Below are positions 9,001 through 16,630 of a stretch of DNA of 64,000 nt, piece by piece. Where the stretch lies: assembly GCA_005223185.1 (NCBI GenBank), contig NJBN01000002.1, forward strand, positions 310,001 through 374,000. Reading direction: 5' to 3'. How positions within the stretch are numbered: the stretch's first letter is position 1; each line of letters starts with the position of its first letter. The notes beneath the pieces are model-generated. The model was not told where the DNA came from and did no database searches. It saw nothing but the letters and a program-made list of their open reading frames with translations. A program made the position numbers and the translations under genes. Origin of the DNA: a candidate division LCP-89 bacterium B3_LCP. GTDB lineage: Bacteria; Electryoneota; B3-LCP.

Positions 9001-9115
9001 TAAATTTAAACTGACTATCCCCATAATCCCTCTGCTACTTAGTTTTGAGCAAGAGCTTGATATAAGCAGTTCTTTGAACAAATTCTGGAAAAAGATGCAG
9101 AATTGTTTGTTCTAA
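6062..9115 (+). CDS. LRR-Roc-COR (Roco) GTPase
   Basis: The 1017-residue protein has about twelve 22-residue internalin-like leucine-rich repeats at residues 50-325 (consensus LTxLxLxxNxLSDISPLKGLTN). A Roc GTPase domain follows, with P-loop GDGMAGKT near 389, WDFGGQE as G3 and NKMD as G4. Then come a COR dimerisation region (about 560-830) and a helical, probably coiled-coil C-terminus. The ATG at 6062 follows AGAGGA. The frame is open upstream to 5972, but that stretch is repeat sequence. It is paralogous to 12258-14915. Bacterial Roco proteins are GTP-regulated dimers, and their roles are mostly unknown. The gene looks more AT-rich than its neighbours, suggesting acquisition. Confidence 0.93.
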   Translation: MTDLDTIKQIEKILKLKLEELDEVDWYTRGYTINFKGEVTGLSLYDCKISNLSLIISPLEGLTSLTALYLAQNLLNDISPLEGLVNLTELNLGINHLSDISPLKGLTNLTRLDLSNSRLSDISPLKGLTNLTKLEINSNHLSDISPLKDLSNLTTLYLQENHLSDISPLKGLTNLTTVHLGSNQLSDISPLKSLTNLTELDLGGNKLSDISPLNGLTNLTELDLGGNKLSDISPLNGLTNLTKLHLPNNQLSDISPLEGLTKLKDLVLLSNQLSDISPLEGLTNLTELLLYDNKLSDITPLKDLTKLNLIDFDGNPLKILPPWITDFNMDIKWTKQITEGCITFYGNPLQTPPVEIVKQGKEAVRSYFASLKDKKKVVKLNEVRILLVGDGMAGKTSLLKQIQGLEFNENESQTHGINVLTLPANDIRGLGNLSKIKDCQLHFWDFGGQEIMHASHQFFLSKRSLYILVLDSRTDSKKYYWLKHIEKYGGDSPLIVVMNKMDENPNYNIEQKKINDGFSNIGNRFFRLSCKDKEGLPEYLTCLGKTIPETSLYGTDINIDWINIRDKLIEATQASNYISRKEFIKICTENNVKDESSQLTLLKFLHDLGVVLFFEKLQLASIYVLDPHWVTIGVYKIINSAKIKEGILRERDLDYILNKEVIKKEEYDPAREKKITYSLDEQRYIIDIMMQFDLCYEYDQDNNHYIIPDLLPKELKNEPELDEGTPLRFVMKYDYLPTPVISRLMIRLKNDIVKGQQWKYGMILENEEFNCKAKVRSDEENKTIEITVQGEMRCKQKYFSAILYQLNDINRSFENLNIEEFIPLPGHQDILVDYKELLGFERASRDEYFVGKLGEEFSVSEMLDSVISKDDRIKHHSRGGEDTLRERFDRLDEKLDAMSEENKSALKTILSRLDESEKTIVNLIYQKIDDKEITQMETFQVLADVAQGIEQLEEKMIKGEDIDRIKQIYDAVNKTDDVTSKFKLTIPIIPLLLSFEQELDISSSLNKFWKKMQNCLF
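6645..6776 (+). repeat. Exact 66-bp tandem duplication in the LRR array
   Basis: The unit 6645-6710 is repeated without a single change at 6711-6776. It encodes one complete 22-residue leucine-rich repeat, including the segment LDLGGNKLSDISPL. Flanking LRR units are similar but diverged. Identity down to third codon positions points to a recent unit duplication. Confidence 0.95.
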
Positions 9116-9161
9116 GATAAAAAAATAGACGGATGGGGGGTGCCCCGATTTTGCCACAAGT

Positions 9162-9195
9162 AAAAAAGCGGTCATGGAGTAGTCCATAACCGCTT
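9162..9195 (-). terminator. Rho-independent terminator of the PpiD-like gene
   Basis: A 13-bp stem with one mismatch (9166-9178 with 9183-9195, loop GTAG) is followed on the minus strand by a run of six T. It lies just after the stop of the minus-strand gene at 9219. The hairpin is also downstream of the converging Roco gene but lacks a T-run on that side. Confidence 0.8.
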
Positions 9196-9218
9196 GGTTG
9201 ACTGCTTTCTTAGTATGC

Positions 9219-11024
9219 CTAATAATCCCGATAGTAGAGGTATCTAAAATCTTCAATATCCGCGTTTTCCTGTGCTACCCTCAGCCATTCAGAATAGTAT
9301 TGATTCTGTTTGCTGGTTAATAACTGGCTGCGTAGTTCTTCCCGCTTTTCTAAGAATTCTGAAGAATCGACCTCGGTTTTTTCGGTCAACTGGATCAGGT
9401 AATACCCTTTCTGCCCTTTCACAGGTTGGGATAGTTCTCCCACATCAAGCCTCAGAGCAGAACTGGTGAACGTCAGGTCTCTGCCAACGCCGCGCACGTA
9501 ATCGTCAAACTTGAACTCAAGCTCGGTCTCTTTCACTTCTAAGCTTTCCGCTTCTGCGATGCTGGCAAAATCCTCCAGCGAATCGATTCTTTTACGAAGA
9601 TCGCCGCATTGCTCATATGTCTGCTGGAGTTTGGCTTCCTTATACAGGTTCGAGAAAATCAGATTTCTGACTTCGGCTAATTCTTGTGTGTGCGCTTTCT
9701 GCACATCGAAGATCCTGAAGACTAAAAGAGCATCACGTATGCTATAGATCATGCTGGTTTCGCCCACCAGTCTGGCGAAGATGAAATCCACCGCAGCCGG
9801 CAGTCTGCCCACTCCAGGAATTATATCATTTTGATCGAAGAACGATGAAGTATCAACTTCTACGCCGTATATCTCAGCAGCGGAGGCGAAATCATTCTCT
9901 CTGGTCTCCTCTGCAAATCCCGTGGCACTGCTACCGATTTTATCACGTGTATCCGGTGATAGTTTTATCTTCAAGAGTATATGACTGGCGGCAATCTCAT
10001 CACCTTTCTTACCCTTCCTTTTATCGGTAACTTTGATGATGTGATAACCGAATTGTGACATAACCGGTCCCTTTACCTCGCCAACTTTGGTGGAAAAAGC
10101 AGCTTCTTCAAATTCCGGAACCATCTGTCCTCTGGCGAAGAAACCCAAATCTCCGCCTTTTTCGCTGGTTACGTCCTCAGAAAACTCCTTGGCCAATTCT
10201 GCAAAGTCATCACCTTCGTCTATCCTCGCCACGATTTCATCAGCTAATTCCTGCGCAGCAGCAGAATCTTCTGATGATGGCTGTTCAGGGAACATGGTAT
10301 ATATGATCTGTCTCTTCTCAGCAATGAAATACTCATCGCGATGCTGAAAATAGTAATCCTCGATCTGCTTGTCAGTTACAACGGCGCTGTCAACGGCAGC
10401 ATTTCCTTTGTCGAAAAGCACGTAACTCGCTTTGCCTTTTAAATTATCGTCTGTGTATTTCTGCCATACTTCCTGGTCAGTTACCGAAGCCAAGGCCAAT
10501 ATCTGGTTCAGAAACTTCTGCTGGGGAAGTGATTTACGATAGCTCTCTTCGATCATCATCAGGTCGCTTGCTGCTCTTGGATTGCGCAGAAATTCCTGGT
10601 ATTTAGTTTCATCGAAGAACCCATCAGTCTGGAAATATTCATTCTGCCTGATGAAGTCGGGCGGATTGGTCTGAATCAGATGGGCGATCTCTTTGTCTGA
10701 TATCTTGATGCCCAACCTTTGTACTTCCTGCTCTATGATAATATCACGAACGAGTTCATCCCATACTTCAGTGCGGATCTGTTTTGTGCGGTATTCGGTC
10801 AGATCAGTTTCGCTCTGATTCTGTTCGTATACAAGTTTCTGCTGAATCAGATCCTGCAACCGCTCGAAGGTGATCTCCACGCCGTTTATGGAGGCAACAA
10901 TTCCCTGTTTGGGACCACTGCCCTGAAAACCGCCCATACCCCAGGAAAAGACGATAGTTCCTATAAAAGCCAGAATAAGAATCCACAAGATGGCCTTCAT
11001 ATTCTGGCGCATAGTCTGCATCAT
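9219..11024 (-). CDS. ppiD: PpiD/SurA-like peptidyl-prolyl isomerase
   Basis: The 601-residue protein has a single N-terminal membrane anchor (MKAILWILILAFIGTIVFSW, residues 9-28) and a SurA/PpiD-type N-terminal chaperone region. A parvulin (PpiC) domain at about 228-345 contains GGDLGFFARGQMVPEFEEAAF and a closing FGYHIIKV segment. A second degenerate parvulin-like segment lies near the C-terminus. It probably helps outer-membrane or secreted proteins fold in the periplasm. The ATG follows GGAG. It stands alone between the two Roco genes, in the opposite orientation. Confidence 0.92.
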   Translation of the reverse strand: MMQTMRQNMKAILWILILAFIGTIVFSWGMGGFQGSGPKQGIVASINGVEITFERLQDLIQQKLVYEQNQSETDLTEYRTKQIRTEVWDELVRDIIIEQEVQRLGIKISDKEIAHLIQTNPPDFIRQNEYFQTDGFFDETKYQEFLRNPRAASDLMMIEESYRKSLPQQKFLNQILALASVTDQEVWQKYTDDNLKGKASYVLFDKGNAAVDSAVVTDKQIEDYYFQHRDEYFIAEKRQIIYTMFPEQPSSEDSAAAQELADEIVARIDEGDDFAELAKEFSEDVTSEKGGDLGFFARGQMVPEFEEAAFSTKVGEVKGPVMSQFGYHIIKVTDKRKGKKGDEIAASHILLKIKLSPDTRDKIGSSATGFAEETRENDFASAAEIYGVEVDTSSFFDQNDIIPGVGRLPAAVDFIFARLVGETSMIYSIRDALLVFRIFDVQKAHTQELAEVRNLIFSNLYKEAKLQQTYEQCGDLRKRIDSLEDFASIAEAESLEVKETELEFKFDDYVRGVGRDLTFTSSALRLDVGELSQPVKGQKGYYLIQLTEKTEVDSSEFLEKREELRSQLLTSKQNQYYSEWLRVAQENADIEDFRYLYYRDY

Positions 11025-11269
11025 GATGAACTGCTCCGGATGAATTTTCTCATGTGTTTGAAATAATTTTGCTTAAGCTAACAATATATATTTTTCCGGA
11101 AGTAAAATCAAGCAATATTCACAGTTTTGTATTGTGTTGTGCCTGCCATAAAACAGGCGGAATAATTTCAGTATTACACCGCTCCATCAATTTTCTGTTG
11201 TATCGAGCTACTCTGCGGTTTTTTAAAAATCGCCGAGTACGGGGGGCTCGGGCGGCACGGAAAGTGACA

Positions 11270-11500
11270 GATGTGGCGGACAAAATCCAGTGTCGGACAA
11301 TTATGGCGGTGATATCACGCACGATTGGAACCGTGCAGCGACATTATTGACGCTAAAGTGAGATGGCAGTGAATGGATGTTGTACATTGTTAAGATATGT
11401 TTTTGGGAAGGTTTTATGGACAAATAATTACGGGTGCATTAGGGCTCTTGTATATAATATACAACAATTCACGGGGAAAAGCAAGGGAAATTTGAGGGAA
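11270..11500. repeat. Dispersed non-coding repeat, copy 1
   Basis: The segment starting GACAGATGTGGCGGACAAAA aligns with 58965 onward. The first 29 positions differ at two sites, and further similarity continues through a GCGACA...CGC hairpin. Both copies then carry the exact 16-mer TATAATATACAACAAT (11453-11468 here) followed by a GAAA-GCAAG stretch. The middle part has diverged. The element contains several small inverted repeats and no coding frame. Confidence 0.65.
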
Positions 11501-11753
11501 TATTAAGTGACTTGATAGAAGTGTCGGGGTCAGGGGCACCATAGGCGCAGGCGACCCCGTCTGACGCTATTCCTCAAATCCCTTCTTGATATTGCTCTGA
11601 AATGTGTTTAAATTACATGAGTCGGGTTTCATCCAGGTAGAAGAAATAATAGGAGAAACCAGGCTCTGAAGAAGCCGGGGCACACGCAGAGTGAATGAAA
11701 CCTAACCCTGAAGAGGTCGGGGCACCCGGCACCCGGGGGGTAGGGTGAAGGAA

Positions 11754-11830
11754 GGCAATGTCATTCTGGCACAGTCCAGAATCTGACATTGCCGTCTGTC
11801 CGATTCCGAACAAGTCGGAATGACAGACGG
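11754..11830. repeat. Two tandem long hairpins of the GTCATTC family
   Basis: Hairpin 1 (11754-11793) pairs GGCAATGTCATTCTGG with 11776-11793. It has a 16-bp stem and a two-base bulge (TC) in one arm. Hairpin 2 (11792-11830) pairs CCGTCTGTCCGATTCCGA with TCGGAATGACAGACGG, again 16 bp with a two-base bulge (CG). In a common orientation both read GTCATTC...GAATCnGAC. The outer stem bases differ between copies but stay complementary. A third copy is at 44159-44198. Confidence 0.75.
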
Positions 11831-11885
11831 AAGAATATTGATCAGCGGGAATCAGTGGTTAAGACAAAAAAAACATCTCATGGGT

Positions 11886-12028
11886 AGGACGGACATTCTT
11901 GTCTGTCCAATTTACTACTCTTTACGAGCAAAGTCAGACAGGAATGTCTAACCTCCCCGCTTTCAAACAGCAGGGCTGTTGAGCACCCGCAGAGTGCAGG
12001 GATAATGCGGCACTGACAGTATAATAAC
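11886..12028. repeat. Repeat modules shared with the spt and Roco upstream regions
   Basis: 11886-11900 is the exact reverse complement of 2388-2402. 11932-11959 is the reverse complement of 2416-2443 with four differences, forming two compensated base pairs in the stem around a TTCC loop. 11987-12028 resembles 6004-6046 upstream of the first Roco gene. Confidence 0.7.
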
Positions 12029-12257
12029 GGTCACTCGGGAATGAATTCCCGAGCTATTTTACTTCAGTCCATCGGCTGACGGACGCAAAGGTTTTTAAGC
12101 GTCCCGCTTGAGCGGGACAGCATTAAATTAGCCTGGAAATTCATTTCCGGGCGGTGCAAGGATATTTTTAAAAGCCATAAGCGGGGCCAGAAGCCAGTGA
12201 GGGGGCTTACGCCCATGCCACCCATTACTGCTGAGAACCAACCCAAGAGGAAAAACC

Positions 12258-14915
12258 ATGTCAGACCTTGATGCAATAAAACAAATTGAGAAAATACTGG
12301 AAGTGAAGTTAGAAAAAGTAAACAAAATTTCTTGGGACCGCAGATGCTATTCACTAAAACATAACAGAGAGGTTACAGGATTAAGCTTATATGACTGCAG
12401 AATAAGCAATCTTAGTCTTATCATTTCCCCGTTGGAGGGCTTATCAAACTTAACAAGATTATGTTTATACAGGAATCAACTCAGCGATATTTCCCCACTG
12501 AAAGATATGACGAGTTTAGTGACATTGGATTTAGATGTAAATCTACTCAGCGATATCTCCCCGTTGAAGGATTTAACAAATTTAACATATTTAAGTTTAG
12601 GACATAATCAACTTAGTGATATTTCCCCGTTGAAAGGCTTAACAAACTTAACTAAATTACATTTATACAAAAATCAACTCAACCATATTCTTCCACTGCA
12701 GGAACTGACAAAATTATGCATTTTACATTTAAGAGACAATCCATTAAGCACTCTGCCGCCCTGGATCACAGATTTTGATATGGACATTAAATGGAAAAAT
12801 GGAGCAAAAGAAGGATGCATCACTTTCTACAACAGCCCGCTGGAAAAACCGCCAGTTGAGGTTGTCAAGCAGGGCAAGGAGGCGGTGAGGAGTTATTTTG
12901 CGCAGATAGAGAAACAGGGGGTGGATAATATTTATGAAGCCAAATTGATGCTTGTGGGAGAACCGGGATCAGGTAAAACCACCTTAATGAATTTATTATT
13001 CGACAAAGATATTCCAGTGCCCAATAAGGAACAAAAATCAACGTTAGGCATCGAGGTTCGTCCGGATTGGAGTTTCAGTATCGGCGGCAAAGAGGATTTC
13101 AAAGCTCACGTCTGGGATTTCGGGGGACAGCAGATTCAGTACATGCTGCACCAGTTTTTTCTCACTCCCAATTGTCTATATGTCCTGATGGCGGAGAAAC
13201 GAAAGGAGCTGGGCAACTTCGATTACTGGCTGAATATCATAAACGTTCTATGCACAAACAGCCCCGTCGTCACCCTGTTCAATGAGATTGACATCGACTT
13301 CATACCGTCCTTCATATATGATGAGAAGAAGTATAAGGGCTTGTTTCCCGATCTCAACCTGCAGAGATTTGACGTCAACTTAGCAGATATGTCCGATGGC
13401 AGGTTTGACGTTCTTATAAAGGCAGTACAGAAGAAAATCAGTACACTTGAACACATCGGGGAGAAGGTCCCGGCGCGCTGGGTGGACGTCCGCAGAGAAC
13501 TGCAGAATAGAATGGGTGAAAAGCACATTCGCATAAGTGAGTATTTTGATATCTGCAGGAATTTCGATATTGAGAAAGAGGAAGACCAGACGTTACTGTT
13601 GCGGTACTTTCACCTTTTAGGTATAGTGCTGCATTTCGGTGAAGATGAGAACCTATGCGACACCCTGTTCCTGGATCCTAACTGGACTGTCGATGCCATC
13701 TACTCGGTTTTAGCCAACAAGGAGGTTGAAAAAAGTTTTGGTTTTATCAAAAAGTCCCACGTCGATAGAATCTGGAGTGAGAAAGGGTACGATTTCGAGG
13801 AGAGAGCTAATCTGCTGCGATTGATGCTGAAGGACAATTTTGAGCTCTGTTATAAACTGCCGGATACAGAGGATGATTACATCGTTCCTCTGCTCTTATC
13901 GCCTCAGAAGCCGGAATATCCCTGGGATAGTAAGGACAATCTGCTGTTTCGCTTTCAGTATCCATTTATGCCGGAAGGCATCGTCAGCCGCCTGATCGTT
14001 CGTATGCACGAATATGCGGATCAGGAGAATGTATGGAACGAGGGAGTGGTGCTCAATAAAGACGGGGCAAATGCTCAGGTTATCGAGCAGAAGACCGTAA
14101 AGGAGGGGTTGAAGGTAATCGAAATCAGGCTGACCGGAACGCCCAACGGCCGCAAGGATCTGTTGACGTTGATACGCGAGGAGATAAAAAAGATCCAGAA
14201 TAGCTCATTCCCAAATCTTCCCTATGCCGAAATGGTGCCCTGCCATTGTGCTGAGTGCGCGATTGCAGAGACGCCCTACTTCTTCGATTATGGCGATATA
14301 GAGACCTACCTGAACAAGGGGAAGACTAAGATCGACTGTCGTAAGAGCACCGAGAAAATGCCAATCGCCGATCTGGTCGGCAGTGTGTTCAATATGGATG
14401 AAATAGAGGAGAGGTTAAAAAGAACCATGGATGAACGGAAGAATATTTTCAATATCAGTAATGTTGTAAGTCCACAGCAGAATGTAACGCAGCAGGTAGA
14501 ACAGACTGTTACTCAGCAGCAAACGGTTGAAATGCACCAGGAAGTAAAAAATGTACAGGGCTTATTGGGAAACCTGAAGGGAGATATCTTAGATGAAGCT
14601 GAGATAGAAATCAAAGATGAAGGCGAGAAGAAGCGGTTAAGAAACGAGTTGGAAAAAGCTGAGAAAGCATTTTCGGAATTGGAAAAAGCAGCTTCAGAGG
14701 GTGAAAAAGAACTACCGGCAGGAACACAGGATCGAATCAGCGAATTTATTGACAACCTTAAAGATGAAAATTCTCGAATCAGAAAAGCACTCAATTTCGT
14801 TTCCAAAGGAGCGCAGAAAGTCCAGAAGTTAGGTCGAGTATATAATAAATTCGCTCCATATTTCACCTTACCTTCCATACCACCGATACTTGTTGGGAAG
14901 GAAGATAAAAGTTGA
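12258..14915 (+). CDS. LRR-Roc-COR (Roco) GTPase, second paralogue
   Basis: The 885-residue protein has five leucine-rich repeats (about 50-165) and a Roc domain with P-loop GEPGSGKT near 234 and WDFGGQQ near 284. The G4 element reads NEID instead of NKxD. A COR-like region follows. A cysteine motif (CHCAEC about 657, then a lone Cys near 694) fits metal binding. The C-terminus is a glutamine-rich linker (TQQVEQTVTQQQ) and a long coiled coil. The ATG follows AGAGGA. The N-terminal region is nearly identical in DNA to the other Roco gene. Its partner or signal output is unknown. The changed G4 motif may lower guanine specificity. Confidence 0.92.
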   Translation: MSDLDAIKQIEKILEVKLEKVNKISWDRRCYSLKHNREVTGLSLYDCRISNLSLIISPLEGLSNLTRLCLYRNQLSDISPLKDMTSLVTLDLDVNLLSDISPLKDLTNLTYLSLGHNQLSDISPLKGLTNLTKLHLYKNQLNHILPLQELTKLCILHLRDNPLSTLPPWITDFDMDIKWKNGAKEGCITFYNSPLEKPPVEVVKQGKEAVRSYFAQIEKQGVDNIYEAKLMLVGEPGSGKTTLMNLLFDKDIPVPNKEQKSTLGIEVRPDWSFSIGGKEDFKAHVWDFGGQQIQYMLHQFFLTPNCLYVLMAEKRKELGNFDYWLNIINVLCTNSPVVTLFNEIDIDFIPSFIYDEKKYKGLFPDLNLQRFDVNLADMSDGRFDVLIKAVQKKISTLEHIGEKVPARWVDVRRELQNRMGEKHIRISEYFDICRNFDIEKEEDQTLLLRYFHLLGIVLHFGEDENLCDTLFLDPNWTVDAIYSVLANKEVEKSFGFIKKSHVDRIWSEKGYDFEERANLLRLMLKDNFELCYKLPDTEDDYIVPLLLSPQKPEYPWDSKDNLLFRFQYPFMPEGIVSRLIVRMHEYADQENVWNEGVVLNKDGANAQVIEQKTVKEGLKVIEIRLTGTPNGRKDLLTLIREEIKKIQNSSFPNLPYAEMVPCHCAECAIAETPYFFDYGDIETYLNKGKTKIDCRKSTEKMPIADLVGSVFNMDEIEERLKRTMDERKNIFNISNVVSPQQNVTQQVEQTVTQQQTVEMHQEVKNVQGLLGNLKGDILDEAEIEIKDEGEKKRLRNELEKAEKAFSELEKAASEGEKELPAGTQDRISEFIDNLKDENSRIRKALNFVSKGAQKVQKLGRVYNKFAPYFTLPSIPPILVGKEDKS

Positions 14916-14986
14916 GTTTATTTTAGATGGTGGTGGTGAAGTAAATCCGTTTACCGTTTACCGTGAATCGTTGACCGTTTCGTGAT

Positions 14987-15033
14987 GTCATTCCAGGCTT
15001 GTTCGCCATAGGCGGGCTTGCTCCGGAATCCAG
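14987..15033. repeat. Degenerate GTCATTC-family palindrome
   Basis: GTCATTCC at 14987-14994 is answered by GGAATCCAG at 15025-15033, with a GC-rich middle containing GCCATAGGCGGGC. This matches the general layout of the hairpins at 11754-11830 and 44159-44198, but the outer GAC arm is lost. Just upstream, 14948-14980 holds imperfect short repeats of ACCGTTT. Confidence 0.45.
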
Positions 15034-15044
15034 AGTATTAATTA

Positions 15045-15077
15045 AAACGATCCCGCTACGGCGGGATCGTTTGTTTT
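15045..15077 (+). terminator. Rho-independent terminator after the second Roco gene
   Basis: A perfect 12-bp stem (15045-15056 with 15061-15072, loop TACG) is followed by GTTTT on the plus strand. It lies between the converging Roco gene and the minus-strand secreted-protein gene at 15104. On the minus strand no good T-run follows. Confidence 0.8.
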
Positions 15078-15103
15078 ATCTTCTTACTTCTGTCTTCTGA
15101 ATC

Positions 15104-16294
15104 CTACTTCACCAGCATCATCTTCTTCACCGAACTGAAATCACCCGCTTCGATGCGGTAGAAGTACAGCCCTGAGGTCAGGTTAGAGGCATCAAAGGTC
15201 ACTTCGTGAATACCGGCATCCCTCATACCGTTTACCAGCTCATTCACCAGACGACCCTGCAGATCGAAGACTCTCAAGTTAACCAGAGAAATCTCAGGCA
15301 GAGCGAAGGTTATAGTTGTGGTTGGGTTGAAGGGATTGGGGTGATTGGTAAACAGGAAGGGATCGGGCATAAATCCGTCCAACCGGTAAGAACCGGGTCC
15401 GTTTCCATAACTAATCATTTCATATCCATCAGGAATCAAGCCGGCCGGAACCATCATTCCATTGTTGATCATGTCCATGGCATCTTTGGCGTCACTGATC
15501 GCCGATCCACTGCTGGTGATCATGTCGGCTCCGAAGGCTATAGCTTCATTGACCGTACGATCATCTTCACTGATAACCTGGTAGACGGAAACATATTCAG
15601 CCACTACATTTAATACCAGTGCCAGGAGTTGCTTCTTCGCCTTATTGAACATTCCTGCGGACCCACCATTTGGCAAGTTGAAAGTATCGAGCATATTCTC
15701 CGGAGTGAGAGGGCTTCCTCCAACAGAAGAAACTCCTTCAACAGGGAAGTAATCAGCACCATCAAACTGGTCGAAAACGGCTTCCAGCAGAGCCTGCAAT
15801 TCATCGGGAGGAACCTGAGCATGACCTCTGCCTGTAACCGCTACAGTTGCCTGATGCTTCCAGAAACCTATCGTACCGGGCGCATTAGGCAGTAAAAGGA
15901 AGCAGTTATAGAAATCGTCCCTTAATTCCCGCGGATTAGAGTTCCACCATGACCCTTGCTGGGGATCGGTCGCCATTACATAACCTTCTGGGCAAATTAT
16001 TTCAACCCAGTAATCCAACCTGTAAGGGACATCATCGAAGTAATAAATCCCATGTGGGGAGGTTAGATTGTGCTGAATCATGAAAGCCGAATCAGTGTGC
16101 GTAACATCGGTGTATAGCACTGTTTGCATTTCATCGTAAAGCAAGACTGTTATCCCGTTAATGCCGACACCAACTGATGGATTGCCAGCATATATGCGCG
16201 TCTGCCCGTAGATATCAACTGTCTGGGCCATTGCAAAAGTACCAACGAGAATTATCACCAGTACAGTTGCTACATTAATCCTTAACAAGTTCAT
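15104..16294 (-). CDS. Secreted protein with T9SS-type C-terminal sorting domain
   Basis: The 396-residue protein has an N-terminal signal peptide (hydrophobic about residues 7-22, cleavage after AMA). The middle part includes a SdrD/Cna B-like fold (about 25-130) and the phrase GTIGFWKHQA, found in many secreted proteins. The C-terminal ~75 residues carry NPFNPTTTITFALPE, FDLQGRLV and SGLYFYRIEAG, the type A sorting/FlgD-like Ig signature of FCB-group bacteria. It is presumably exported to the cell surface through a Por/type IX system. Its ligand or activity is unknown. The start follows a strong GAGGAGG site. Confidence 0.88.
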   Translation of the reverse strand: MNLLRINVATVLVIILVGTFAMAQTVDIYGQTRIYAGNPSVGVGINGITVLLYDEMQTVLYTDVTHTDSAFMIQHNLTSPHGIYYFDDVPYRLDYWVEIICPEGYVMATDPQQGSWWNSNPRELRDDFYNCFLLLPNAPGTIGFWKHQATVAVTGRGHAQVPPDELQALLEAVFDQFDGADYFPVEGVSSVGGSPLTPENMLDTFNLPNGGSAGMFNKAKKQLLALVLNVVAEYVSVYQVISEDDRTVNEAIAFGADMITSSGSAISDAKDAMDMINNGMMVPAGLIPDGYEMISYGNGPGSYRLDGFMPDPFLFTNHPNPFNPTTTITFALPEISLVNLRVFDLQGRLVNELVNGMRDAGIHEVTFDASNLTSGLYFYRIEAGDFSSVKKMMLVK

Positions 16295-16427
16295 TTTTCC
16301 TCCTCTTCAAACTAACTTCGAAAGATAGAACGATTTTATGTACAAATTAGCTTCAACGATACTGAAAGGTTTTATTATCCCGATAGGGGGAAAGGGTTAA
16401 GTCACATATTACCAATCTTATAAGCTG

Positions 16428-16502
16428 GGTGCGAAAGGGGATTTGAACCCCCGACCTCCTGAGCCACAGTCAGGCGCTCTAACCAACTGAGCTATCCGCA
16501 CC
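16428..16502 (-). tRNA. tRNA-His (GTG)
   Basis: On the minus strand the sequence folds as a full cloverleaf. The anticodon loop is CTGTGGC, giving anticodon GTG. The 5' end has the extra G(-1) opposite discriminator C73, the hallmark of histidine tRNA. The acceptor stem is GTGCGGA with TTCGCAC, including one G:T pair. The T-loop is TTCAAAT. A complete CCA end is not encoded. Confidence 0.97.
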
Positions 16503-16517
16503 GTGTTTGAAACTTTA

Positions 16518-16546
16518 AATATACATCTTCAATCTCCGTTTGTCAA
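16518..16546 (-). promoter_or_regulatory. Sigma70-type promoter of tRNA-His
   Basis: On the minus strand TTGACA (16546-16541) and TATATT (16523-16518) have a 17-bp spacer. The tRNA 5' end is 15 bp downstream of the -10 box. Confidence 0.8.
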
Positions 16547-16579
16547 GCATCACCATCAGGAATTTCTTCGCAGGGAGGC

Positions 16580-16608
16580 TTGACTCCCGCCGATAAGTTT
16601 CGTATAAT
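16580..16608 (+). promoter_or_regulatory. Sigma70-type promoter of lipA
   Basis: TTGACT (16580-16585) and TATAAT (16603-16608) have a 17-bp spacer. The transcript would start near 16615, leaving only about 16 nt before the first lipA ATG. No Shine-Dalgarno sequence is visible in that short leader. Confidence 0.78.
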
Positions 16609-16630
16609 ATACTGCTTATCCGCTTGAATC

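Larger units (their letters stand above)
11025..12257. other. 1.2-kb gene-free region packed with repeats
   Basis: No reading frame here has recognisable domains or convincing translation signals. The stretch holds the 5' region of the PpiD-like gene and a ~230-bp repeat shared with 58965-59212. It also has diverged direct repeats (CTGAAGA-GCCGGGGCAC type, around 11666-11725), two long tandem hairpins (11754-11830) and modules shared with 2374-2443. Further hairpins are CTCGGGAATGAATTCCCGAG at 12034-12053 and GTCCCGCT-TG-AGCGGGAC at 12101-12118. Confidence 0.75.

Noticed and set aside
11054-11350. 98-codon frame in the repeat-rich gap
   Set aside because: It runs through the dispersed repeat, has no ribosome site and an unlikely composition. 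The other short frames of this gap fail in the same way.
12064-12354. 96-codon minus-strand frame overlapping the second Roco start
   Set aside because: It spans hairpins and the Roco start in antisense and shows no known domain.
14948-14980. Short ACCGTTT repeats as a CRISPR or iteron array
   Set aside because: There are only three to four imperfect copies of a few bases, with no spacers, cas genes or replication gene nearby.
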